A stretch of DNA of 23,107 nt. Origin: an uncultured Flammeovirgaceae bacterium. Lineage in GTDB: Bacteria > Bacteroidota > Bacteroidia > Cytophagales > Cyclobacteriaceae. The notes under the pieces were generated by a model. The model was not told the origin of the DNA, made no database searches, and saw nothing but the letters and a program-made list of their open reading frames with translations. Shown here one piece after another: positions 1-7,435 of this stretch. The stretch is taken from NCBI GenBank assembly GCA_946886805.1, contig CAMPJM010000009.1, positions 1 to 23,107 of the forward strand, read 5' to 3'. A program made the position numbers and the translations under genes. Position 1 is the first letter of the stretch; every line of letters starts with the position of its first letter.

Positions 1-1
1 A

Positions 2-166
2 ATCGATAGCGTGATGATGAACCTAACGCAAAATTCAAGGGGCATACAATATTATGATTTTAAAAATCATCCGTCCTTTAATCTGGATGATTTCCAAAAC
101 TCGGATCATTTGAATGCGCAAGGATCAGAAAAATTAACAGCTATGATAAGCGAACACATTAAATGA
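2..166 (+). CDS. SGNH/GDSL-type hydrolase, C-terminal fragment (5' end outside window)
   Basis: An open frame enters from the left edge and ends at TGA 164-166, giving 54 residues. The tail carries the segment FQNSDHLNAQGSEKLT, which matches the last conserved block of SGNH hydrolases (Asp and His of the Ser-Asp-His triad in a D-H-L-N-x-x-G-x-x-K context). In polysaccharide clusters such proteins usually act as carbohydrate O-acetyltransferases or esterases at the envelope; which one cannot be told without the Ser and Gly/Asn blocks. The stop overlaps the start of the flippase gene (ATGA, 4 bp shared), so the two are probably translationally coupled and this protein belongs to the same operon. 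The frame assignment is firm; the family call rests on one short motif. Confidence 0.62.
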   Translation: MDSVMMNLTQNSRGIQYYDFKNHPSFNLDDFQNSDHLNAQGSEKLTAMISEHIK

Positions 167-1626
167 ATTCTCTTAGGAGCAGAACCGGTCGCGCCTTAGC
201 TTGGGACTTATTTGGAAGTTACGGAGGCCAAATCGTAGGTTTTATAATTTCCATTTTTCTGGCGCGCCTGTTGGAGCCGGCGGAGTTTGGATTGGTGGGT
301 ATGTCTCTGGTTTTTATCAACATTTTGAGAGTATTTGTCGATATGGGTTTTGCTTCTGCGCTAGTTCAAAACAAGCAGAACACTTCTCTCACCTACTCTT
401 CCATTTTCTACATCAATATTTTAGCCGGATTCTTATTTGCAATTATTATATTTTTTTCAGCGCCCTTGATCGGAGCATTTTATGAAAATGAAAATGTGAC
501 GGTTCTAGTGCGTCTCTTTTCGATCACTTTCATTGTCAGTGCTTTTAATATTGTACAATCTACCATTCTTAGGAGAAACCTAGACTTCAAAATATTGACC
601 TTGCGGGGCTTATTCTCCCAGATCTTAGCAGGTATAGTAGCAGTAATATTTGCCTTTTACGGATTTGGGATTTACGCTTTGGTTATTCAAAATATTTTAG
701 CCGCTGTAATTAATACAATAATATTATGGAAGGTTTCCGAGTGGTATCCCAAGTGGGAGTTTTCGTGGAAAGAGGTAAAAAAACTTACTAATTTTTCTGC
801 CTATGTTTTTGCATCGCAATCCGTTAATCAGATAATTGTTCAGTCAGATACCTTGATTATTGGCAAATTATTTAGTCCGGCAACACTGGGTTATTTCTCC
901 AGGGCAAACAGCGTTAGTTCATTAATTAATAAAAACGCTATGAGCAGCATTACCAGAGTGTTTTTCCCTGTGCTGAGTAGTATTCAGGATGATGAGCAGA
1001 GATTCAGGGAAGTATACTTAAGAGTGATTAATATAGTAGCAACCATCTCGATCTTTATAACCGGAGTATTTTTTCTCTGCGGGGAAGAATTGATCATAGG
1101 ACTATTTGGAATAAAGTGGGAACCTTCCGTTTTTATTTTCCAGATCCTAATAATAAAAGGATTTACTTATCCCATAAGCGCAATGATAGTAAATGCATTT
1201 ATTGCAAAAGGTAAGTCGAAAGAAAATTTTAAATTTGGCAATATCAGAAAGGTCGTACAATTAACGCCTCTATTTATTGCTTACTTTTTTGGATTTCAAG
1301 AATTTTTGTATGCGCTGGTAGGAGCCAGTTTAATGAATTGGCTATTGAATAATTACTTTATCACCAGAAGTTTAAATATATCTTTCGGTTCACAAACCAA
1401 GGCGGTTCTGCCGCACTTATTATTTACCGTCGCCATTGCGGGTATACTCTATACCCTATTTCCCGAAGAAAGAAACTACCTATTGGCAATAGTTAAAGTT
1501 ATTTTATTTGTTCTATCTTATATTGGCTACCTGTATTTAACTAAAGCAGTTTTATTTAAAGAATCGTTACAATATAAAACAGCTATTCAAAACAAAATCA
1601 AGCAGCTATTGAATATTGTTCAATAA
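163..1626 (+). CDS. wzx: Wzx-type polysaccharide flippase (WzxC-like, MVF/MOP superfamily)
   Basis: This 487-residue, very hydrophobic protein fits a 12-14 helix inner-membrane flippase that moves undecaprenyl-linked repeat units to the periplasm. The N-terminus (RTGRALAWDLFGSYGGQ, about residues 7-23) followed by a long helix and ARLLEPAEFGLVGM (34-47) is the hallmark of the WzxC/polysaccharide-synthase-3 branch. Further family features are VDMGFASALVQ (59-69) and SDTLIIGKLFSPATLGYFSRA in the central part. Length is normal for the family (about 470-500). The start ATG overlaps the upstream stop. It is the first membrane step gene visible, and the EpsG/Wzy-like polymerase at 8556 is its natural partner, which makes this a Wzx/Wzy-dependent locus. 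The specific substrate cannot be read from sequence. Confidence 0.9.
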   Translation: MNSLRSRTGRALAWDLFGSYGGQIVGFIISIFLARLLEPAEFGLVGMSLVFINILRVFVDMGFASALVQNKQNTSLTYSSIFYINILAGFLFAIIIFFSAPLIGAFYENENVTVLVRLFSITFIVSAFNIVQSTILRRNLDFKILTLRGLFSQILAGIVAVIFAFYGFGIYALVIQNILAAVINTIILWKVSEWYPKWEFSWKEVKKLTNFSAYVFASQSVNQIIVQSDTLIIGKLFSPATLGYFSRANSVSSLINKNAMSSITRVFFPVLSSIQDDEQRFREVYLRVINIVATISIFITGVFFLCGEELIIGLFGIKWEPSVFIFQILIIKGFTYPISAMIVNAFIAKGKSKENFKFGNIRKVVQLTPLFIAYFFGFQEFLYALVGASLMNWLLNNYFITRSLNISFGSQTKAVLPHLLFTVAIAGILYTLFPEERNYLLAIVKVILFVLSYIGYLYLTKAVLFKESLQYKTAIQNKIKQLLNIVQ

Positions 1627-1660
1627 ACAGCTTTTAAATTAGATCATACAAAAAATCAAT

Positions 1661-2368
1661 TTGCATCCGGTGGAACTCAAAAATATTGTAAAAAAAGGAG
1701 TAAAGTGTATCAATGGAATTTCACTGTTAGGGAAACCAAAGTACTTTTGTATATCATTTCAAAGAACAGGTACTACGTCCGTTGGCAAATTTTTCTTGGA
1801 TCATAATTTTAAAGTTGCACCCTTTTCCGTTTCAAGAGCCAATGACTGGACGTTGAAATGGTTTAAAGGCGATTATGAAAATATTTTTAAATCATGGGAT
1901 TTTCACGCCCATCAGGTCTTTGAAGACGATCCTTGGTGGTGTCAGGACTTTTATAAAGTGCTATTCCATCGCTTTCCCACTGCTAAGTTTGTTCTTTTGG
2001 AAAGAGATCCGGATAAATGGTTTGATTCTATGAAAAATCATTCCACTGGCAAAACTTTGGGAAACACTTATCGACACTCCAAAATATATAGAAGAGAGAT
2101 GGATTTTTATAACCTGAGAAGCAACAAATTGTATAGCAGGGACATCGACAACCTGCTCCCACTTGATGAGACTCATAGAGACCATTATATTCGTCTATAT
2201 CAATTACGGAATAGAGAAATTAAAGAGTTCTTCAGTGAGTTTGATAATGAAAGGTTGTTCTGTGCCCGTTTGGAGGACCATGAAAAGTGGCAAAAGATGG
2301 GAAAGTATTTTAACATTAATGTTCAGGCAGGATATGAAGCCCATGCCAATAAATCCAAAATTCAATGA
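1661..2368 (+). CDS. Sulfotransferase family protein 1 (P-loop, PAPS-dependent)
   Basis: A 235-residue protein with both PAPS-binding motifs of sulfotransferases: the 5'-phosphosulfate loop FQRTGTTS (residues 33-40) and the 3'-phosphate motif LLERDPDKWFDSM (112-124, with Arg115 and Ser123 in the expected places). The spacing and the E-R-D-P-x-x-W-x-x-S form resemble the Sulfotransfer_4 branch. It most likely adds sulfate from PAPS to a sugar of the repeat unit. There is no ATG in frame: the first possible start after the in-frame stop at 1640-1642 is TTG 1661, with a GTG at 1670 as an alternative. The stop overlaps the next ATG (ATGA). A second, different sulfotransferase follows at 3449. Acceptor sugar unknown. 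Confidence 0.82.
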   Translation: MHPVELKNIVKKGVKCINGISLLGKPKYFCISFQRTGTTSVGKFFLDHNFKVAPFSVSRANDWTLKWFKGDYENIFKSWDFHAHQVFEDDPWWCQDFYKVLFHRFPTAKFVLLERDPDKWFDSMKNHSTGKTLGNTYRHSKIYRREMDFYNLRSNKLYSRDIDNLLPLDETHRDHYIRLYQLRNREIKEFFSEFDNERLFCARLEDHEKWQKMGKYFNINVQAGYEAHANKSKIQ

Positions 2369-3447
2369 TACCAGTAACAAAACCTTTTCTTCCCCCTCAA
2401 GATGAGTACGAAAAATACATAAAGGGTATTTGGCAACGTCAATGGTTAACTAATAACGGGCCGCTTGTCAATGAACTAGAGCTACAGCTAAAAAAGCATT
2501 TGACCCTAAAGCATCTATTATATGTTACCAATGGTACTATAGCCCTTCAATTAGCCATTAGAGCCCTTGACTTAAAAGGCGAAATTATTACCACGCCTTT
2601 TTCTTTTGTTGCCACAACAAGTAGTATTGTTTGGGAAAACTGCACTCCAGTTTTTGTAGATATTGATCCAAAATCTTTAAATATCGATCCTTCAAAAATA
2701 GGAGCAGCCATTACACCGAAAACAACAGCAATCCTTGCCACTCATGTATATGGTAATCCCTGCGGTATTGACCACATTCAAGCTATCGCTACCCAACATG
2801 GACTAAAAGTTATTTATGATGCCGCACATGCTTTTGGGGTTTCATATAAAAACAAGTCAATATTTGAATATGGTGACATTTCGGTTTGTAGTCTACATGC
2901 TACTAAACTTTACCATAGTATCGAAGGCGGATTGGTGATAACAAAAGATCCCAAGCTACTTAAAAAATTGTCCTTCATGCGTAACTTTGGCTTCAATGGT
3001 CCGGAAGCTTTCGCGGAGCTCGGCATTAACGGGAAAAATTCTGAATTTCATGCGGCAATGGGGCTCGCTAATCTAAAATTCATCGATCTTATAAATGATA
3101 AACGGAAGGCATTGACGGAGCGATATCATAAGATGCTTAAATCCGCAAAGGCTTTTATTCCGGAATGGAACGAAGCGGCAAATTTGAACTATGCGTATTA
3201 TCCTATAGTCTTTGAATCCGAAGATCTTACACTGAAATGCTTTGAAGCATTGAAAGGAAGAGAGATCTTTGCGCGCAGGTATTTTTATCCTTCCTTGGCA
3301 AAGGTGCTGCCTTACCTTTCTGTTAAAGAAATGCCCATTACCGAAGACATTGCCAAAAGGGTGCTTTGCTTGCCCCTCTATTATGACCTTTCAGAAGAAG
3401 AAGTGGATATGATCTGTAGGATCATTTTAAGAACTCAAAACAACTAA
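2365..3447 (+). CDS. DegT/DnrJ/EryC1/StrS-family sugar aminotransferase
   Basis: A PLP-dependent aminotransferase of the sugar-nucleotide type, 360 residues (normal is 360-400). Visible landmarks are NGTIALQLAIRAL (56-68, PLP phosphate binding), TPFSFVATTSS (77-87), the cofactor-binding Asp in VIYDAAHAFG (149-158), and the Schiff-base lysine Lys181 in SLHATKLYHSIEGG (176-189). The HATK-x-x-x-x-x-EGG form resembles VioA-like 4-aminotransferases making dTDP- or UDP-4-amino-4,6-dideoxyhexoses, but regiochemistry cannot be settled by eye. It would convert a keto sugar nucleotide into an amino sugar. No 4,6-dehydratase or 3,4-ketoisomerase is present in the window, so its substrate must come from elsewhere. 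The product could be the amino sugar that the PglD-like acyltransferase at 20255 modifies. ATG overlaps the sulfotransferase stop. Confidence 0.9.
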   Translation: MIPVTKPFLPPQDEYEKYIKGIWQRQWLTNNGPLVNELELQLKKHLTLKHLLYVTNGTIALQLAIRALDLKGEIITTPFSFVATTSSIVWENCTPVFVDIDPKSLNIDPSKIGAAITPKTTAILATHVYGNPCGIDHIQAIATQHGLKVIYDAAHAFGVSYKNKSIFEYGDISVCSLHATKLYHSIEGGLVITKDPKLLKKLSFMRNFGFNGPEAFAELGINGKNSEFHAAMGLANLKFIDLINDKRKALTERYHKMLKSAKAFIPEWNEAANLNYAYYPIVFESEDLTLKCFEALKGREIFARRYFYPSLAKVLPYLSVKEMPITEDIAKRVLCLPLYYDLSEEEVDMICRIILRTQNN

Positions 3448-3448
3448 T

Positions 3449-4324
3449 GTGCAACAGTTTTTTATTTTAGGAAATCCAAGATCGGGAACTTCTTTATTAA
3501 GATTAATACTAAATAGTCATAGCAAAGTCGTAGTTCCACCGGAGAGTGGGTTTTTTCTTTGGTGGAGTAAAAAGTATGCAGAGTGGAATGTTGACAAGAG
3601 CAAGAATCCAGAGCTAATCGACCAGTACATCTCAGATGTCAAAAGCTCTAAAAAAATGGAAACTTGGAATTTGGACTTTAATCTCGTAAAGGCAAATATT
3701 TACAAGCAAAATCCGAAAGATTACCTGACCTTAAGTCAGATAATCTATCAAACTTATGCATTTCATCGAGCGAAAGAACCCACTGTAATTGGTGATAAAA
3801 ACAATTATTACATAAATCATTTAGAAACACTTTATCAGTTAGTTCCATCAGCAAAGTTTTTGCACATTATCAGAGACGGGAGAGATGTAGCATGTTCTTA
3901 TCAAGAACTTGCTAAACTAGATACCAACTCTCCATATAAACCAGATTTACCAACTAATATTGAAGCAATTGCCAATGAATGGCTTATAAATAATAGTAAT
4001 ATATTAGAGTTTTCTAAAAAGATCATGCGAGAAAACTTCTTGTCTATTCGATATGAAGATCTGGTTTTAGCGATAAGAGAGCAAGCAGAGTTGATGTGTT
4101 CATTTTTGGGTATATCTTATGATGCAAATATGCTTCAATACTACAAAGACAATAAACAGAATGTTGAAGAGCCTATTTCTACTTTAGATTGGAAAAAAAA
4201 GACGTTGGAAAAACCTGATACTAACAATATAAATAAGTACAAAAAAATTCTTTCCATTCAGGAAATAGAAAACTTCAATTCAGTTGGAGGAGATATGTTA
4301 AGACGATTTAGATATGAGTTTTAG
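3449..4324 (+). CDS. Sulfotransferase family protein 2 (Sulfotransfer_3-like)
   Basis: A 291-residue PAPS-dependent sulfotransferase. The 5'-PSB loop is GNPRSGTSLL (8-17), the 3'-phosphate motif is IRDGRDVACSY (141-151), and RYEDL (201-205) is a further conserved strand. GDKNNYYI (115-122) occupies the position where this branch often has a GDKTP-type motif. These place it in the Sulfotransfer_3/Stf0-like bacterial group, clearly different from the first sulfotransferase, so the two are unlikely to be recent duplicates and may sulfate different positions. The start is GTG at 3449, one base after the aminotransferase stop; an ATG at 3447 lies in another frame and runs into a stop within a few codons. 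Its 3' end overlaps the next gene by 11 bp. The gene is AT-rich (line 3661-3720 has 19 G+C of 60). Confidence 0.85.
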   Translation: MQQFFILGNPRSGTSLLRLILNSHSKVVVPPESGFFLWWSKKYAEWNVDKSKNPELIDQYISDVKSSKKMETWNLDFNLVKANIYKQNPKDYLTLSQIIYQTYAFHRAKEPTVIGDKNNYYINHLETLYQLVPSAKFLHIIRDGRDVACSYQELAKLDTNSPYKPDLPTNIEAIANEWLINNSNILEFSKKIMRENFLSIRYEDLVLAIREQAELMCSFLGISYDANMLQYYKDNKQNVEEPISTLDWKKKTLEKPDTNNINKYKKILSIQEIENFNSVGGDMLRRFRYEF

Positions 4325-5261
4325 TTATACGATTAGTGTCCGTTTAATGACTTACAACCATGCTCCTTTCATAAGAGAAGCAATGGATGGAATTCTTATT
4401 CAACAAACCAGTTTTCCTGTGGAAGTAGTGGTGGGAGATGATTTTTCTACGGATGGTACATTAGATATTATTAGAGAATATAGAAGTACAGAAAACATTC
4501 ACATACGAATATTAGAAAGACAAAAAGGTGATATCTATCATCAAGAAAGACAAAAACTAGGCAGAATCCACAATTTTCAAAATATTTTAGATAACTGTAC
4601 TGGAAAATACATCGCTTTATTAGATGGTGATGACTATTGGACCGATCCGTTAAAATTACAAAAGCAGGTAGATTTTTTGGAGCAAAATAGCCTCTTTTCA
4701 TGCTCTGCCCATCAATCCTTTATTATATATGAAGATAGTTCAAACAGAACTTCAAAAAAATTCGCAGAAAATGTAAGTTCAGAGTTGACAATTCACGATT
4801 TTTTAGGACACCGAAAATTCCACACTGCGTCCATTGTTTTTCGCGCGGATATAATTAGAAAGCATTTCCTTCCGTTAAATATTGTTTCGGCCGATCGGGC
4901 CCTGATTCTGTTGCTGGGTTCCTATGGAAAAGTTAAATATTTTGAAGATGAGATGTGTTGCTATAGAAAAAATACCGGGGGCATTTCCTCTTGGGTCAGC
5001 GCAAAAATGCTGGCAAAAGATCTTAATATATTACCATGGATAAAGAAAATTAATCCGGAATTTCCCCGTGGGCAATATGCCCATTTTATCTATACAACTA
5101 TTCTTTTTTATCCCCCTGTTATTTCAACCACAGAAGTTCTAAAATATTCATCCCTCTTTATAGTAAGTTCTTTTGTTTATTTTCCAAAGAACCTTAGAAA
5201 AATGGCTTATTTTTTACTTAATCAATTCCCAAAATTGTTAAGAAAATCAAAAAAGCGGTAA
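4314..5261 (+). CDS. Glycosyltransferase family 2 (GT-A), first of two
   Basis: A 315-residue GT-A glycosyltransferase. The fold shows as an N-terminal beta strand with TYNHAPFIREAMDGIL (13-28), the nucleotide-binding motif DDFSTDGT (42-49), and the DXD-like metal site DGDDYW (104-109), typical of the WcaA/GT2 enzymes that carry DGDDYW. It transfers one sugar from a nucleotide donor to the lipid-linked repeat unit at the cytoplasmic face. The C-terminal part (about 255-315) is aromatic and hydrophobic and ends in a basic stretch, suggesting membrane association. It overlaps the upstream sulfotransferase by 11 bp and is 3 bp from the next GT2. Very AT-rich around its start (line 4201-4260, 16 G+C of 60). 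Donor and linkage unknown. Confidence 0.88.
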   Translation: MSFSYTISVRLMTYNHAPFIREAMDGILIQQTSFPVEVVVGDDFSTDGTLDIIREYRSTENIHIRILERQKGDIYHQERQKLGRIHNFQNILDNCTGKYIALLDGDDYWTDPLKLQKQVDFLEQNSLFSCSAHQSFIIYEDSSNRTSKKFAENVSSELTIHDFLGHRKFHTASIVFRADIIRKHFLPLNIVSADRALILLLGSYGKVKYFEDEMCCYRKNTGGISSWVSAKMLAKDLNILPWIKKINPEFPRGQYAHFIYTTILFYPPVISTTEVLKYSSLFIVSSFVYFPKNLRKMAYFLLNQFPKLLRKSKKR

Positions 5262-5264
5262 AGT

Positions 5265-6179
5265 ATGCACTCCACAGCAGTTATCATTGTAACATATAAC
5301 GCCCTTCCATGGGCGGAGAAGTGCTTCTTGCCACTAAAATCAACACGTCAAAATCATCGGGTTTATATTATTGACAATGGTTCATCAGACGGAACTCAAG
5401 ATTTCATAATTAACCACTGCCCGGAATTTACTTTTCTTCAATCTGACGTCAACCTTGGCTTCGGAAAGGCAAATAATATGGGCCTTGAATCAGCACTAAA
5501 AGATGGCTGCACGCATTTCCTATTACTGAACCAAGACGCCCAATTAAGCTGGGAGGCAATAGAAGAATTAGTTCAAATACAAAAGAAGCATGTTAACTAT
5601 GGAATTCTAAGTCCTATTCACCTCTATGATCAATTAAATCTGGACAAGAAGCACTTGAGAACTTTAATGAAAAGCGGAGATGCATATTTTAACGATCTAA
5701 TTGTCAAAAAGGAACTAGCTGAAGTATATGAAATAAAACATACCAATGCCGCCATTTGGTTGGTCTCGAAAGAATGTCTGCGCAAAGCCGGAGGTTTTGA
5801 TCCTCTATTTAATCATTATGGTGAAGATTCAGAGTATTCTAAAAGAGTGAATAATTTTGGATTTAAAGTTGGTATGTGCCCAAAAATCAAAGGTTTTCAT
5901 TTCAGAAGCCAGGAAATCGGGCCCATAAAAGATGCTTTTTTTATTAATTATTTGATTAAAGCAAAGGATCATCGCAATGGTTTAACAATTACTTACTTGC
6001 ACATTTTCTTCCAATTGATAACAAACACACCGATGTTATTCGTAGGAAAAGGAAGCAGCTCGTTAAAAAATAGATGGAAAGCATTTTGGCGAATGATTTT
6101 GATAAAAAAACAAATATCAAACCATCTAAAAATAAGCTTAGATGAAAGCTTTAGCTTCTTGAGATATCAAGAGTCTTAA
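5265..6179 (+). CDS. Glycosyltransferase family 2, rhamnosyltransferase-like
   Basis: A 304-residue GT2 of the WbbL/rhamnosyltransferase-like branch. Motifs are VTYNALPW (9-16), DNGSSDGT (37-44), NLGFGKANN (63-71), the metal-binding NQDAQL (89-94, replacing the DXD), GGFDPLF (176-182) and GEDSEYSKR (186-194, with the catalytic-base acidic pair). This combination is usual in enzymes transferring L-rhamnose or similar deoxy sugars, but donor identity is not proven by it. It follows the first GT2 after 3 bp and differs from it in all motifs, so they form two distinct linkages. It is followed by the longest gap in the operon (48 bp, 6180-6227). Confidence 0.88.
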   Translation: MHSTAVIIVTYNALPWAEKCFLPLKSTRQNHRVYIIDNGSSDGTQDFIINHCPEFTFLQSDVNLGFGKANNMGLESALKDGCTHFLLLNQDAQLSWEAIEELVQIQKKHVNYGILSPIHLYDQLNLDKKHLRTLMKSGDAYFNDLIVKKELAEVYEIKHTNAAIWLVSKECLRKAGGFDPLFNHYGEDSEYSKRVNNFGFKVGMCPKIKGFHFRSQEIGPIKDAFFINYLIKAKDHRNGLTITYLHIFFQLITNTPMLFVGKGSSSLKNRWKAFWRMILIKKQISNHLKISLDESFSFLRYQES

Positions 6180-6227
6180 AACTGAATTCCCTAAATTGGT
6201 TCTTTTAGTTGACTTAAATATTTTTAA

Positions 6228-7415
6228 TTGTTAGTTTTTAATATTGCCAGCTTTATTCCCATAGTAGGTTTCCCTCCTGAGAATGATATAAGCTTTAAGG
6301 TATATGGAGAGCTGCGCCAACATTTTTCGGTTGAAAGTAAATTTGTAAAGCCGGTGGGGCATATTCCATCTTGGCTTCCTTTCCTGAAAAAATCGCTTCA
6401 AAAGCGGCGACGCATAATTCAAAATCGTAATTATGTAGATGAAAATTATGGCCTCAAGGTCGATTTTTTTCCTTCATCCTTCCCGCTGATTAACATATTG
6501 TTTCCCCGGAAAATATTCATCAAACAATTAGAGCATCAATTCTATAAGAAACAACTGCTCAATAGTTTCAAAGCTTACAAACCCGATATTATCCACGCTC
6601 ATTCCGCTTTCCCTGATGGTTTTTACGCTTATCAGCTCTGGAAAAAATACCAGGTACCCTATATACTAACTATCCGCGGTACTTATACGGAAAGGTATGA
6701 ACATCCTCTGGTAAAAAATATCATGGCAAACGCGAACGCCATCACTACTCCAAGCAATAGCTTGTTCCAGGCCTTGAAAAAAAACTATCCCATCGAGCTT
6801 TTACCACACGGCATTGATGATTTTTGGTTTGATAAACCGGACCGAAATTTTTCCATCCAGCCGCTGAAACTTGTTACAGTAAGCAGGCTGTTGGAAATGA
6901 AAAACATTCATGTAGTCCTACAAGCTATCGCTGAACTTAAAACTGAAAATTTCTCATTCCAGTATGCCATTGTGGGTGATGGCCCCTACAGGAAAACACT
7001 GGAAACATTGGTATCTCACCTCAACCTTTCAGCAGAAGTTAGTTTTTACGGCTGGCAAAATCCCACTGAAATCATTAAAATATATAAGGAACATGATATC
7101 TTTGCCATGTTAAGTTATCCCGAGACCTTCGGCCGCGCTTACTTCGAAGCTGCAGCGCAAGGTTTAATGGTCATAGGTGTAAATAACACTGGGGCATATG
7201 GCCATCTTTCAGACAAAGAGGGCTATTTTATTGAACCAGAGGTTGAACAATTGAAAGCTATCCTCAGGGATATTACAAAAGATGATTTTATTAGTCGAAC
7301 GTCTTTATCGCAAAAAAAAATAACAAGTTATAAAAATGCCCATATCCTTAGTCGGTACTATACGATATTAAGGGAGGCATGTGCAAATTCGGAAAAAGGC
7401 AATAACAATCAATAA
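6228..7415 (+). CDS. Glycosyltransferase family 4 (GT-B)
   Basis: A 395-residue GT-B retaining glycosyltransferase. The N-terminal acceptor domain contains DIIHAHSAFPDGFYAYQL (120-137) and LTIRGTY (147-153); LPHGID (192-197) marks the linker. The C-terminal donor domain has VSRLLEMKN (218-226), IVGDGPYR (248-255) and the E-x7-E motif at Glu299/Glu307 (PETFGRAYFEAAA). Start: an in-frame TAA lies immediately upstream (6225-6227) and there is no early ATG, so TTG 6228 is the only workable start if the reading is correct; LVFNIASFIP directly after it looks like the usual first beta strand of a GT4, which supports it. It follows the 48 bp gap, in which I see no convincing promoter. Confidence 0.87.
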   Translation: MLVFNIASFIPIVGFPPENDISFKVYGELRQHFSVESKFVKPVGHIPSWLPFLKKSLQKRRRIIQNRNYVDENYGLKVDFFPSSFPLINILFPRKIFIKQLEHQFYKKQLLNSFKAYKPDIIHAHSAFPDGFYAYQLWKKYQVPYILTIRGTYTERYEHPLVKNIMANANAITTPSNSLFQALKKNYPIELLPHGIDDFWFDKPDRNFSIQPLKLVTVSRLLEMKNIHVVLQAIAELKTENFSFQYAIVGDGPYRKTLETLVSHLNLSAEVSFYGWQNPTEIIKIYKEHDIFAMLSYPETFGRAYFEAAAQGLMVIGVNNTGAYGHLSDKEGYFIEPEVEQLKAILRDITKDDFISRTSLSQKKITSYKNAHILSRYYTILREACANSEKGNNNQ

Positions 7416-7435
7416 ACTCCGGATGAACCCGACCT

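Noticed and set aside
6180..6227. Possible internal promoter in the 48 bp gap before the GT4 (TTGACTTAAATATT-like stretch)
   Set aside because: The Bacteroidota -7 element TAnnTTTG with a TTTG-type -33 box at the right spacing is not present, and AT-rich gaps produce such resemblances by chance.
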